From Bradyrhizobium iriomotense (GTDB taxonomy: Bacteria > Pseudomonadota > Alphaproteobacteria > Rhizobiales > Xanthobacteraceae): a DNA stretch of 64,000 nt. The stretch spans positions 86,556-150,555 of the forward strand of contig NZ_JAFCLP010000021.1 of the NCBI RefSeq assembly GCF_018129405.1, read 5' to 3'. The translations under genes were made by a program, and so were the position numbers. The notes under the pieces were generated by a model. The model saw only the letters and a program-made list of their open reading frames with translations, had not been told where the DNA came from and ran no database searches. Shown here piece by piece: positions 36,727 to 45,414 of the stretch (positions are counted from its first letter, which is position 1; each line of letters opens with the position of its first letter).

Positions 36727-37710
36727 ATGGGACGTCGCGAGTTCATCGGGATGGTTGGCGCCGCATGCGTGTCGGTGTCGCCATTCGTTGCGAGGGCGCA
36801 GCGCTCAGCACCGGCGAGAGTCGGATTTCTTGGCGGTACGTCGTCGCCTGTCGGCCAGACTCTGCTTGCTTGTTTTCTGTCCGGTATGCGCAAATTTGGC
36901 TGGACTGAGGGACGAGATTTCAAGCTGGAGCTTCGGTGGACGGAAGGCATCGTTGATCGATATTCCCAGTTTGCCGCCGAACTTGTCCGATTGAATCCGG
37001 ACCTGATCGTCGCGACATCTACACCTGGAGCCCAGGCCGCCAAACGGGCAACGACCCGTATTCCGATCGTTTTTGCGGCGGTAAGTGACCCAGTGGCCAG
37101 CGGTATCGTGGAGAGCTTGGCGCGTCCCGGCGGAAATATCACCGGAGTATCGAATTTCCTGCCATCAACAAGCGCCAAACTGATCGAATTGTTGAAGGCC
37201 GTCGCGCCGAACCTCACGCGCGTATGTGTCCTGCATAATCCCGGCAACGCTGGCAAGATGTTGGAACTGCTGGAGCTCAAAACCGGTGGACAGGCCTCCG
37301 GGGTCTTTATCGAGCCGATTGAAGTCCGGTCAACTGACGATCTGGAGAGGCTGTTGTCTGCGGGCGCGCATTTCCATTGCCAAGCACTCATCACACTACA
37401 GGAGGCGCTCACTTTTGCCTATCGGAAACAGATCGCAGAGTTTGCGGTACAAAACCAATTGGCGACGATCTTCCAGGTCAGAGAATATGTCGAAGCCGGC
37501 GGCTTGATGTCCTATGGGTTGAACTTTTGTGAGAACTATGGCCGCGCGGCCTATTATGTCGATAGAGTTCTAAAGGGTACGCATCCAAGCGATCTACCAG
37601 TCGAGCTGCCAAAGACATTCGAACTCATCATTAATCTCACCACCGCAAAGTCGCTCGGCATCGCTGTTCCGCCAACCTTGCTTGCCCGCGCCGACGAGGT
37701 TATCGAATGA
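36727..37710 (+). CDS. ABC transporter substrate-binding protein (ABC_sub_bind / TrpX-like), Tat or Sec exported
   Basis: The ATG has GGGAGGCC upstream and gives 327 residues. The signal is MGRREFIGMVGAACVSVSPFVARAQ, a twin-arginine type sequence. The family pattern is clear: VGFLGGTSS, FLSGMRKFGWTEGRDFKLELRWTEG, SDPVASGIVESLARPGGNITG and PPTLLARADEVIE. In Bradyrhizobium such genes are numerous and often lack neighbouring permease genes, as here. The ligand is unknown. Base composition is visibly more AT-rich than that of the flanking genes, which may indicate transfer. Confidence 0.9.
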   Translation: MGRREFIGMVGAACVSVSPFVARAQRSAPARVGFLGGTSSPVGQTLLACFLSGMRKFGWTEGRDFKLELRWTEGIVDRYSQFAAELVRLNPDLIVATSTPGAQAAKRATTRIPIVFAAVSDPVASGIVESLARPGGNITGVSNFLPSTSAKLIELLKAVAPNLTRVCVLHNPGNAGKMLELLELKTGGQASGVFIEPIEVRSTDDLERLLSAGAHFHCQALITLQEALTFAYRKQIAEFAVQNQLATIFQVREYVEAGGLMSYGLNFCENYGRAAYYVDRVLKGTHPSDLPVELPKTFELIINLTTAKSLGIAVPPTLLARADEVIE

Positions 37711-38213
37711 GATGATTGCTGTGGTGAATGAGTCCGGTAGCGTCATGGGAGCTGCCGAGGGCAGCCCGTGACCGAAGCAGCCGTCCTGTCGCAAGCAAGC
37801 AGCAAGGTGCGGCACAATAGCTTTGGTTTGAAGCTGGACGGATCAAGCTGGCCGGTCCCGCTGCAAGTGCAAAGAGCCTAGGCAGACTCCCGATGCCGGC
37901 GGGCAAATTGTGCTGTTACGTCGATCTCCTGGTGAAGGATGAAAGCGATGCTTATTGTCTCTCTCTTTGGCGGTTGGTCTCTCGGCATTATTGGCGGATT
38001 GCCCGACGACACTGCCATGACTCTAGCATCGTCCTGTTGATGTCCGCACCTGGCCCATCGGCGACCTTCAACGATGTCTGCTGTTTGTGCCGCCGTTGAG
38101 GGATGAGCGGGCATCGGGATCACCAAGCCAAGCGCGTGATTCATGAGTACACGCCCTGGCGCCGCAGATGTGCTAGGATCGCCCTCCGTCGGGATATCCA
38201 CGCGGAGCCTGTC
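37711..38213. other. Gene-free interval with no clear feature
   Basis: About 500 bp that are AT-richer than the surroundings contain only short, unconvincing frames on both strands, such as one from ATG 37938 of about 33 codons. No repeats or terminator with a T-run were found. The composition continues that of the substrate-binding protein gene and may be part of the same acquired segment. Confidence 0.5.
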
Positions 38214-38621
38214 ATGCGCATCGCAGCCTTGCTGGTCGCTCTCATTGTTGCCTGTAGTCACGTTTCGGCGTTTGCCGACGATGTCGCGACGGCCCAGGGC
38301 GTCATCCGCGCCCAAGAGCAGGCGTTCGTCCGCGACGATGCCACGGCCGCCTATTCCTATGCCGCACCGACGATCAAGGAGATCTTCCCCGCACCCGACA
38401 TCTTCATGTCCATGGTGCAGAACGGCTACGCGCCGGTCTATCGTCACCAGAGTTTTGAATTTGGCGAGAGCAAGAGCGAAGGAAACTGGATCGCCCAGCG
38501 CGTCCACATCGTCGATGCCAATGGCGAAGCCTGGGAGGCGCTCTACACGCTCGAGCAGCAGCCGGACGGCAGCTACAAGATCACCGGCTGCTCGTTACTG
38601 AAAGCAGGACAGGCCGTCTAA
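38214..38621 (+). CDS. DUF4864-like secreted protein
   Basis: From ATG 38214 the protein has 135 residues with a signal peptide (MRIAALLVALIVACSHVSAFA). The mature part has VIRAQEQAFVRDDATAAYSYAAPTIKEIF and ends YTLEQQPDGSYKITGCSLL, the NTF2-like pattern of DUF4864. No function is established. The 3' end overlaps the convergent MFS gene by four bases. Confidence 0.75.
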   Translation: MRIAALLVALIVACSHVSAFADDVATAQGVIRAQEQAFVRDDATAAYSYAAPTIKEIFPAPDIFMSMVQNGYAPVYRHQSFEFGESKSEGNWIAQRVHIVDANGEAWEALYTLEQQPDGSYKITGCSLLKAGQAV

Positions 38622-39883
38622 GTCGCAAAACCCGGCCCGGTCTTGACCGAACCCATCCGCGAGCGGATCAGCAGCAGCACGACGATGCCGATATTGAGCG
38701 CGTTCCAGGCGACGCCGTTGGCGAAAGCCGCGCCGTAGGAGCCCGTGGCATCGAAGATCACGCCCGACACCCAGCCGCCGAACGACATGCCGAACACGGA
38801 AGCGAAGATCACGATGCCGACGCGGGTTGCGGCTTCGCTCGCCGGCATCGCCTCGCGCACGATGATGGCGTAGCTCGGCACAATGCCGCCCTGGAACAGG
38901 CCGAACATCGCGGAGATCAGATAGAGCGAGGTAAGGCTGTCGAAGAACAAATAGAACACGAGCGCAAAACCTTGCGCCAGCGATCCCACCAGCAGCGTGC
39001 GGATGCCGCCGATCTTGTCGGCGAGATAGCCCGAGCCGATGCGGCTGACGATGCCGCAGGCCATCATCAGCGACAGCATCTCGGCACCGCGCGCGACGCC
39101 ATAGCCGAGATCGCCGCAATAGGCGACGATATGGACCTGCGGCATCGCCATCGCCACGCAGCAGGAGATGCTGGCGATCGAGAGCAGCACCGTCAGCGTG
39201 TTGGTCGAGAGCTTGAGATCGACCCGCGGCGGCGGCGCGTTGGCATGATCGCGGGCATGGTCGTCGCCCATCTGCGCGCGCAGGACGAGGACCAGAAGCG
39301 CCATCGTGCTCGCGCAGACGATGCCGATGCCGATATGGGTGTAGCGCCAGCCGGCGGTCTGCGTGCCCCAGTTCACGATCGGCGGCCACATCGTGCCGGC
39401 GACGTAATTGCCGCTGGCGACGATGGTCACGGCAAGTCCGCGGTAGCGCTCGAACCAGTGCGAGGCTTCCGCCATCAGCGGCGCGAAGGTCGCGGAGGTG
39501 CCGAGGCCGATCAGGAAATACGCCGCGACGAACTGCCAGAGCTGAGTTGACAGGCCCGCAAGCACATTGGCGACGGCGAGAAAAGCAATGCTGATCGCCA
39601 TCGCGGACACGATGCCGAACCGGTCGGTGATCTTGCCGGCGATCACGCCGCCCAGCCCGAAACCGAACATCATCAGCGTGAAGGCCAGCGACACTGCGCC
39701 GCGTGTGGCACCGAATTCCGCCTGCACCACGGGAATCACAACCACGACCGCCCACATGCCGACGGCGCCGATTGAGCCGATCACCAGCGCAATGACGAGC
39801 CGCATCCAGGCCTGACGGGAATCAGGGCTGAACGAATCAGGTGTTTGTCCGGGATGAATTGGTGCGTGCACGGGCCGGAACAT
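38618..39883 (-). CDS. MFS transporter, oxalate/formate-antiporter-like
   Basis: The 421-residue protein has twelve predicted membrane segments. The motif between segments 2 and 3 is GKITDRFGIVSAM and a second one is YLADKIGGIRTLL. The pattern FGATRGAVSLAFTLMMFGFGLGGV matches the MFS branch that includes oxalate:formate antiporters and monocarboxylate carriers. It probably exchanges an organic acid. The ligand is unknown and no catabolic gene is directly linked. Confidence 0.88.
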   Translation of the reverse strand: MFRPVHAPIHPGQTPDSFSPDSRQAWMRLVIALVIGSIGAVGMWAVVVVIPVVQAEFGATRGAVSLAFTLMMFGFGLGGVIAGKITDRFGIVSAMAISIAFLAVANVLAGLSTQLWQFVAAYFLIGLGTSATFAPLMAEASHWFERYRGLAVTIVASGNYVAGTMWPPIVNWGTQTAGWRYTHIGIGIVCASTMALLVLVLRAQMGDDHARDHANAPPPRVDLKLSTNTLTVLLSIASISCCVAMAMPQVHIVAYCGDLGYGVARGAEMLSLMMACGIVSRIGSGYLADKIGGIRTLLVGSLAQGFALVFYLFFDSLTSLYLISAMFGLFQGGIVPSYAIIVREAMPASEAATRVGIVIFASVFGMSFGGWVSGVIFDATGSYGAAFANGVAWNALNIGIVVLLLIRSRMGSVKTGPGFAT

Positions 39884-40034
39884 GACCCGCGGATCAACCG
39901 AGGGTCAACCAACGTGGCGATATATTGGGCATGCGCGGTGCACTGCGGTAAGAAGGTGCTTGGCGAAACCGCGCTTTGCCATTAGTTTGCAATCAGCGTG
40001 TGCAACCTTGCCGCGCGAGGAGCCTATCGGCGGA

Positions 40035-40478
40035 ATGTTGTTGCGGTTGACGCGATCGATGCGGATCAGGGTGGGGCGGATCATCGCCCTCGCCTATCTG
40101 TTCTGCGTGCTCGCGCCGGCAGTAGCGCTGGCCTGGGGCAATGGTCCGGCGCCGTGCCTTGCTGACGAGGCTCTGCTGGTTGATCTCGTGCCGGTGCATC
40201 ACCAGATGGCGAGCCATCAGCACGGCGATGCCTCGCACGAACATGCGGGAACCCACGCGCATCACCAGACCGCTGCGAAGGACGCACCCGCTCCGCACAA
40301 TCATGGCGACAAGGGAACAGTGGGTCCGTGCTGTGCGATGATGTGCGTTAGCGCGTTGCCGGCCGATCTGCCGATCGTCGCCACACCGGTCCAGCCGACG
40401 TCGACCTGCGCGCCCGAGATCGTGGCCAGCCTGCACAGCGCGGCGCCGCCCCAGCACTACCGCCCCCCCATCGCCTGA
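40035..40478 (+). CDS. His-rich periplasmic protein at head of copper operon
   Basis: Starts at 40035 (GAGGAG 12 bases upstream) or at 40059; the first gives 147 residues. After a hydrophobic signal (LAYLFCVLAPAVALAWG) there is a His cluster (HHQMASHQHGDASHEHAGTH) and a CCAMMC motif. The composition is typical of small metal-binding proteins found at copper loci (DUF2946-like features). It may bind or sense copper in the periplasm. It is the first gene before an outer-membrane channel, multicopper oxidase, cupredoxin and CusF-like gene on the same strand. Confidence 0.65.
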   Translation: MLLRLTRSMRIRVGRIIALAYLFCVLAPAVALAWGNGPAPCLADEALLVDLVPVHHQMASHQHGDASHEHAGTHAHHQTAAKDAPAPHNHGDKGTVGPCCAMMCVSALPADLPIVATPVQPTSTCAPEIVASLHSAAPPQHYRPPIA

Positions 40479-40551
40479 TCTGACGCAACGACGTCGGTCC
40501 GAGCGCGCATCTGCGCGCGCGAACCTGTGGTTTCCAGATCAGGGATAAATC

Positions 40552-40836
40552 ATGCTTGCGCTTTCCCCCGGGGCGAAGTCTGCCGCCGCATCTGCGGTGG
40601 GTGGACGACACTTTCGATTCAATTGGCTGCTGGCCTTTGCCGCGCTGGCGCTGTCGGGCTGCATGCCGGCAACGACACACGTCGCCAGCGCCGACCCCGC
40701 CGATCCGGCGGCGAAGGTGGCACACGTCGGCTATCGCTCGACCATTGCGCCCTATACCAGCCTGCGGCCCACGACGCCGGCACCATGGCGGGACCGCAAC
40801 GACGCCGTCACGCCGCAACCGAAGCAAGACCGGTAG
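40552..40836 (+). CDS. Small lipoprotein of copper operon
   Basis: The 94-residue protein has a hydrophobic segment ending in a lipobox, LALSGC, with Cys about residue 37, so it should be lipid-anchored. The mature part is Pro/Thr-rich with GYRSTIAPYTSLRPTTPAPW. It starts 73 bp after the His-rich gene and ends nine bases before the outer-membrane channel gene. No function is known; position suggests an accessory to efflux. Confidence 0.7.
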   Translation: MLALSPGAKSAAASAVGGRHFRFNWLLAFAALALSGCMPATTHVASADPADPAAKVAHVGYRSTIAPYTSLRPTTPAPWRDRNDAVTPQPKQDR

Positions 40837-40845
40837 GAGCGCGCC

Positions 40846-42288
40846 ATGGCACATCATTTTGCGCGGGGCCTGCTCGTGCTCGGCGCGTTCGGGCTTTCAT
40901 CGATAGGTCTTGCCGGCTGCATGGCGTTCTCGCCGGACGGCGGCATGACGACGGTCTCGGACCTCACCGACCAGACCATCAAAAAGCACGTCGCCTTCGT
41001 CCGATCGGCCGAAGGCGCCGAGGCCGTCGACGCGACCGTCCGCCGGTTGCTGGCGCGCACGCTGACCATCGAGACCGCCGTGCAGATCGCCCTGCTCAAC
41101 AACAAGGGGCTGCAAGCCGCTTACAACGAGCTGGCGCTAGCCGAAACCGAACAGGTCGAGCAGAGCCTACCGCCCAATCCTGTGTTCTCGATCTCGCGAA
41201 TCTCGGGCAATGGCGCGAACGAGATCGAGCGCCAGGTGGTCGGCGACATTCTCGCCCTCGCAACGCTGCCGTTCCGCTCCGAGATCGCGCGCGACCGCTT
41301 CCGTCAGGCACAATTGCGCGCTGCCCTGGCGACGCTGCGGCTCGCCGCGGACGTGCGCCGCGCCTATGTCCGCGCGGTTGCCGCCAACGAGATGGTGGTG
41401 CTGCTGACGGATGCGAAGGCGACGGCGGAATCGACCGCGCAGCTCGCGGCCAAGCTCGGCGAGACCGGCTCACTCAACAAGCTCGACCAGGCCCGCGAGC
41501 AGGTATTTTACGCCGAAACCACCGCCGATCTCGCCACCGCGCGGCAGACGGCGACGAGCGCGCGCGAACGGCTGGCGCGCCTGATGGGGCTGTGGGACGA
41601 CGGTCTCGACTTCCGCTTGCCCAATCAACTGCCGCCGCTGCCGCGACGGCCGCAGACCTTGCCCACGATCGAGGCCGATGCGGTGGCGCATCGCATCGAC
41701 CTGCAGATCGCACGGCTGGAACTGGCCGCGCTGGCGAAGGCCCTGAACCTCACCGAGGCGACGCGTTTCGTGACGCTGCTCGATCTCGCCGGCATCTCCC
41801 GCCGCACCCAGGATCCGGAAGGGCCGCCGTTCCGCGAACGCGGCTTCGACGTGCAGTTCCAGATCCCGATCTTCGACGGCGGCGAGGTGCGGGTGCGGCA
41901 GGCTGCCGAAACCTACAATCTCGCCTTCAACCGCCTGACCGAGCGGGCCGTGAATGTCCGCTCCGAAGCGCGCGATGCTTATCGTGTCTATCGCTCCACT
42001 TACGACATCGCCGGCCACTACCAGCGCGAGATCATCCCCTTGCGGAAAATCATCACCGAGGAAATGCAGCTGCGCTTCTCCAGCATGCAGGTCGATATTT
42101 TCGCACTGCTCACCGAAGCGCGGCAGCGCCTCGCGTCGCTGCGCGGCGCGATCGACGCCAGGCAGAGATTCTTCCTGGCCCAGGCCGACTTGCAGACCGC
42201 CGTCAACGGCGGCGGCGCGCCTGCCGCCGGCGGCGAGACTTCAACCACCATCGCCGCGGCAGCACCTGCCGATGGCGGCGGCCACTGA
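40846..42288 (+). CDS. TolC-family outer-membrane efflux lipoprotein (CusC-like)
   Basis: The 480-residue protein has a lipobox (SIGLAGC, Cys about residue 25) and the outer-membrane-factor repeat: NNKGLQAAYNELALAETEQVEQSLPPNP and a second one with IFDGGEVRVRQAAETYNLAFNRL. Long coiled-coil helices form the periplasmic tunnel. Such proteins pair with an RND pump and adaptor, but neither is in this operon. It may work with a partner encoded elsewhere. It is followed 13 bp later by the multicopper oxidase gene. Confidence 0.88.
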   Translation: MAHHFARGLLVLGAFGLSSIGLAGCMAFSPDGGMTTVSDLTDQTIKKHVAFVRSAEGAEAVDATVRRLLARTLTIETAVQIALLNNKGLQAAYNELALAETEQVEQSLPPNPVFSISRISGNGANEIERQVVGDILALATLPFRSEIARDRFRQAQLRAALATLRLAADVRRAYVRAVAANEMVVLLTDAKATAESTAQLAAKLGETGSLNKLDQAREQVFYAETTADLATARQTATSARERLARLMGLWDDGLDFRLPNQLPPLPRRPQTLPTIEADAVAHRIDLQIARLELAALAKALNLTEATRFVTLLDLAGISRRTQDPEGPPFRERGFDVQFQIPIFDGGEVRVRQAAETYNLAFNRLTERAVNVRSEARDAYRVYRSTYDIAGHYQREIIPLRKIITEEMQLRFSSMQVDIFALLTEARQRLASLRGAIDARQRFFLAQADLQTAVNGGGAPAAGGETSTTIAAAAPADGGGH

Positions 42289-42301
42289 GATGGAGGCCAA
42301 G

Positions 42302-43639
42302 ATGTTTTCCCGCCGAGGATTTTTGGGCACCGCCGCGCTTGCCGGCGCGTCGGCCATCAGCGGCCGTGTGCAGGCCGCTTCGATTCCGGAAGCACCCACC
42401 ATGGACAAGGTGGTGATGCAACCGCCGCTGCACCCCATCAGCGGCCCCGACTATCGCCCCGTGGTCACGCTGAACGGCTGGTCGCTGCCGTTCCGCATGA
42501 ATGGCGACTGGAAGGAATTCCATCTCGTCGCCGAGCCCGTGGTGCGCGAGTTCGCCGAGGGCATGAAGGTGAATTTGTGGGGCTATAACGGCCAATCGCC
42601 GGGCCCGACCATCGAAGCGGTCGAGGGCGACAAGGTCCGCATCTTCGTCACCAACAAACTGCCCGAATACACCACCGTGCACTGGCACGGCATGATCGTG
42701 CCGAGCGGCATGGACGGCGTCGGCGGATTGAACCAGCCGCACATCGAGCCGGGCAAGACCTTCGTCTACGAATTCGAGATGAAGAAGAGTGGGACCTTCA
42801 TGTACCACCCGCATTCCGACGAGATGGTGCAGATGGCGATGGGCATGATGGGCATGTTCATCGTGCACCCGCGCGATCCGAACTTCCGACCCGTCGACCG
42901 CGACTTCGTGTTCGTGATGAGCACCTATCGCGTCGATCCCGGCACATATCTGCCGCATGTCAACGAGATGACCGACTTCAACATGTGGACCTGGAATGCG
43001 CGGGTATTTCCCGGCATCGATCCGCTGCCCGTCAGGCTCGGCGACAAGGTGCGCGTGCGCATCGGCAATCTCAGCATGACCAACCATCCGATCCATTTGC
43101 ACGGCCACAGTTTTGCGGTGACCTGCACCGACGGCGGCTGGATCCCGGAGAGCGCGCAATATCCGGAGACGACCACCGACGTTCCGGTCGGCGCTGTCAG
43201 GGTGTTCGACGTGCTCGCCGACAATCCCGGCGACTGGGCGTTCCACTGTCACAAGTCGCACCACACCATGAACGCGATGGGACACGACGTGCGCAACCTC
43301 ATCGGCGTGTCGCGCAAGGATCTCGCCAAGGCCGTTGGCAAGCTCGCGCCTGACGGCATGGCCATGGGCTCGACCGGCATGGCGATGGGCAACATGGAGA
43401 TGCCCGCGCCCGACAACACGCTGCCGATGATGACCGGCACCGGCCAGTTCGGGCCGATCGAGATGGGCGGCATGTTCACGGTGATGAAGATCCGCGAGGG
43501 CCTCGCGCGCGACGATTACCGCGATCCCGGGCCGTACAAATTTCCGCAAGGCACCGTCGCCTACGAGGTCACCGCGCCGGCCGCTGAGCCGGCCCGGCAG
43601 AAACCCGGCAGCCCGCCGATGAAGAACATGAAGATGTGA
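42302..43639 (+). CDS. Multicopper oxidase (CopA/CueO-type), Tat-exported
   Basis: The ATG at 42302 has GGAGG upstream and gives 445 residues with a twin-arginine signal (FSRRGFLGTAALAGA). All four copper-ligand motifs are present: HWHG, HPHSDEM, HPIHLHGH and HCHKSHHTMNAM, so type 1, 2 and 3 sites can form. It oxidises Cu(I) to Cu(II) in the periplasm, as CopA or CueO do. The C-terminal part is Met-rich (MAMGSTGMAMGNMEMP, then MKNMKM), which is common in copper-tolerance oxidases. Confidence 0.95.
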   Translation: MFSRRGFLGTAALAGASAISGRVQAASIPEAPTMDKVVMQPPLHPISGPDYRPVVTLNGWSLPFRMNGDWKEFHLVAEPVVREFAEGMKVNLWGYNGQSPGPTIEAVEGDKVRIFVTNKLPEYTTVHWHGMIVPSGMDGVGGLNQPHIEPGKTFVYEFEMKKSGTFMYHPHSDEMVQMAMGMMGMFIVHPRDPNFRPVDRDFVFVMSTYRVDPGTYLPHVNEMTDFNMWTWNARVFPGIDPLPVRLGDKVRVRIGNLSMTNHPIHLHGHSFAVTCTDGGWIPESAQYPETTTDVPVGAVRVFDVLADNPGDWAFHCHKSHHTMNAMGHDVRNLIGVSRKDLAKAVGKLAPDGMAMGSTGMAMGNMEMPAPDNTLPMMTGTGQFGPIEMGGMFTVMKIREGLARDDYRDPGPYKFPQGTVAYEVTAPAAEPARQKPGSPPMKNMKM

Positions 43640-43671
43640 GCGTTTCGATGAACCACCAACTGGAGACTAAA

Positions 43672-44127
43672 ATGAAGAAGACCGTCACATTCGTCCTCGC
43701 GCTGGCAGCACTCTCGATCTCGTCCGCCGGCGCGCACGAAAATCACGGCCATACGTCCTTTTCGGCGGGCGAGCCCGGCGATCCCAAGAAGCCGGCGCGC
43801 ACCATCGAGATCGCGCTGAGCGAGATGTCGTACGAGCCGTCGAAGATCAATGTGAAGCGCGGCGAACAGATCCGCTTCGTGCTCCGCAATGTGGGCAAGG
43901 AGGACCACGAGTTCCTGCTCGCGACACCTAAGGAGAATCTCGCGCATGCCGAGGTGATGAAGAAGCATCCGCACATGGAGCATGATGAGCCCAACGGCGT
44001 GCGGCTTGCGCCGAACAAGACGGCCGAGGTCGTCTGGAAATTCACCAAGGCAGGCACCTTCGAGTTCTCCTGCCTGATCCCCGACCATCGCGAGTACGGC
44101 ATGGTCGGCCAGGTCACCGTCAAGTAA
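43672..44127 (+). CDS. Cupredoxin (plastocyanin/azurin-like) copper protein
   Basis: ATG 43672 has GGAGAC upstream and gives 151 residues; earlier in-frame ATGs overlap the previous gene. A signal peptide (VTFVLALAALSISSAGA) is followed by a His-containing stretch, then the cupredoxin fold. The type 1 copper ligands appear as His in KEDHEF and CLIPDHREYGM (Cys, His, Met). It likely carries electrons or copper in the periplasm for the oxidase encoded upstream. Confidence 0.9.
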   Translation: MKKTVTFVLALAALSISSAGAHENHGHTSFSAGEPGDPKKPARTIEIALSEMSYEPSKINVKRGEQIRFVLRNVGKEDHEFLLATPKENLAHAEVMKKHPHMEHDEPNGVRLAPNKTAEVVWKFTKAGTFEFSCLIPDHREYGMVGQVTVK

Positions 44128-44142
44128 ACAGTGGAGATTCCT

Positions 44143-44445
44143 ATGAACCGCATCATCCGCATCGCTGCAGCGCTGGCGCTGACCATGAGCCTTGCTGCCG
44201 GAGCCATCGCCGCCGAAGGCACTTCGATCAGCGGCGAGGTCAAGAAGATCGACGAGAGCGCGGGCAAGATCACGCTCAAGCACGGGCCGGCCAAGAGCCT
44301 CGGCATGGAGGAGCCCATGACCATGGTCTACCGCGTCAAGGACGCCGCAATGCTCAAGCAGGTGAAGGTCGGCGACAAGGTGACCTTCGAGGCCGAGGAG
44401 GCGACCTCGGGGTACACGGTGACCAAGATGCAGAAGGCGAAGTGA
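44143..44445 (+). CDS. CusF-like periplasmic copper-binding protein
   Basis: From ATG 44143 the protein has 100 residues with a signal peptide. It has the CusF pattern SISGEVKKIDESAGKITLKHGP then MEEPMTMVYRVKD. The His and the M-x-M ligands of E. coli CusF are conserved, but the tryptophan that caps the copper site through a cation-pi contact is replaced here (LGMEEPMTM compared with VNWPEMTM). It probably hands Cu(I) to an efflux system. It is the last gene of the operon. Confidence 0.9.
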   Translation: MNRIIRIAAALALTMSLAAGAIAAEGTSISGEVKKIDESAGKITLKHGPAKSLGMEEPMTMVYRVKDAAMLKQVKVGDKVTFEAEEATSGYTVTKMQKAK

Positions 44446-44465
44446 GGGGCGCTTTGCCACCTGCC

Positions 44466-44566
44466 CCGTCATTCCGGGATGGTCCGCAGGATCAGACCCG
44501 GAATCTCGAGATTCTCAGGTGCGCAATTGCGCACCATAGTTCGATGCTGCGCATCGCCCCGGAGCT
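44466..44566. repeat. Truncated CATTCCGGG-type palindromic repeat
   Basis: The interval begins GTCATTCCGGGATGGTCC and includes AGACCCGGAATCTCGAGATTC and GATGCTGCGCATCGCCCCGG, parts of a common Bradyrhizobium intergenic palindrome. The expected closing arm (GGAATGAC) is missing because the sequence switches to the next REP element near 44567, suggesting the REP-flanked element inserted into it. Confidence 0.55.
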
Positions 44567-44571
44567 CGTAA

Positions 44572-44767
44572 CCCGTAGGATGGGTTGAGCCCTTGCGAAA
44601 CCCATCTCTTCCCCATCACCGCCCTCCGCAATCGCGGTCATCGTCCGACTGACCGCCCGCCTAGCCGGCTGGATCGCACGTAGAATGAGTAGAGCGGAAG
44701 CGAAACTCAACAATCTGAGATATGGTGGTGATGGGTTTCGCGAAGAGCTCAACCCATCCTACGGGCT
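44572..44767. mobile_element. 196-bp transposase-less REP-bounded element (MITE-like)
   Basis: The element is bounded by a left REP (44572-44607, core GTAGGATGGGTTGAGC) and its inverted copy on the right (44730-44767). Between them lies a degraded copy of the 3' end of the RAYT gene (the CATCACCGCCCTCCGCAATC part) and a degenerate REP (44670-44710). It therefore looks like an internal-deletion derivative of the RAYT element at 45411-46202. Confidence 0.75.
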
Positions 44768-44908
44768 GCCTCCGACAACACCCGATATAATACTTATGGA
44801 CCTACATTGGGTACTGTTACTGGCCTTGGCATAAGCAGCACGGATCAGGTGACAAAGCTTTTCTATGCGGGGCCACCATCAAATACACTATTGTCGCCGC
44901 TCAAATGA
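44768..44908 (+). pseudogene. 46-codon C-terminal protein tip (possible polymorphic toxin remnant)
   Basis: The frame is open from the end of the REP element to a TGA that overlaps the ATG of the next gene. The product ends GISSTDQVTKLFYAGPPSNT and LLSPLK. It has no start codon, so it is the tail of a lost larger protein. The ATGA overlap with a small membrane-protein gene is the usual layout of a toxin followed by its immunity gene. Function is inferred from position only. Confidence 0.4.
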
Positions 44909-45381
44909 GGCTCGGGGCTAGAATAGCGATGATGCCTTTTGGTTTCGCTGGCGTGTTGCTCGTTCCTCTCTTGACGTCCGCGCAAGTGTTAGCTCTTAGA
45001 GATAGAATTGCTGAAGCACTTCGTTCCGAAGGCGCGAAAGACATAGTGGTTAGTGAAACACGGATTGCGTTTTCCGGACTCACTGGCACTCGTACTCTTC
45101 GTCCGTTGGTGAACATTCAAAAGTGCGAAATCTGTTTCGAGAAGGAGGCGGAATCAGCGCGCGTTAGCTACGTCTGTTCAGTAGAGTGGTGGCCGTTTCT
45201 TGGCGTTGTCCTCATTTCATTTGGGTTTGTGGTACTCGCCGTCAGTGGATCGTCGGTTGCTTACCATGCGGGTATATTCGCATTGATTACATTTGTCTTA
45301 TTCGTTGCCAATTCATTGTTTGTGCGTCGTCGATTCCGGCGCTGGCTAGCGAGCATAGCTACAAATCGTGAGGCGCCCTGA
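44905..45381 (+). CDS. Hypothetical membrane protein, candidate orphan immunity protein
   Basis: The 158-residue protein has a hydrophobic N-terminal segment, a soluble region with a C-x-x-C pair (KCEICF), and two further hydrophobic segments (FLGVVLISFGFVVLAV and GIFALITFVLFVANSLF). Codon use is AT-rich compared with neighbours. It starts on the stop codon of a C-terminal tip of another protein, as immunity genes often do. The last 12 residues lie inside a 52-bp sequence that recurs at 46874, so its end may have been replaced. The family is not recognised. Confidence 0.55.
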   Translation: MRLGARIAMMPFGFAGVLLVPLLTSAQVLALRDRIAEALRSEGAKDIVVSETRIAFSGLTGTRTLRPLVNIQKCEICFEKEAESARVSYVCSVEWWPFLGVVLISFGFVVLAVSGSSVAYHAGIFALITFVLFVANSLFVRRRFRRWLASIATNREAP

Positions 45382-45395
45382 AGCTGCGGTCGCCT
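45344..45395. repeat. 52-bp direct repeat, copy 1
   Basis: Starting GGCTAGCGAGCATAG, this segment matches 46874-46925 with two differences. It covers the end of the 158-residue gene and the following bases. Copy 2 lies after the second small orphan gene and before the truncated RAYT. Confidence 0.85.
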
Positions 45396-45414
45396 AGAAA
45401 TTGCAGTGACAGCC

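Noticed and set aside
41954-42301. Upstream extension of the multicopper oxidase
   Set aside because: The extension overlaps the outer-membrane channel gene in another frame. ATG 42302 has a GGAGG site and begins a proper Tat signal.
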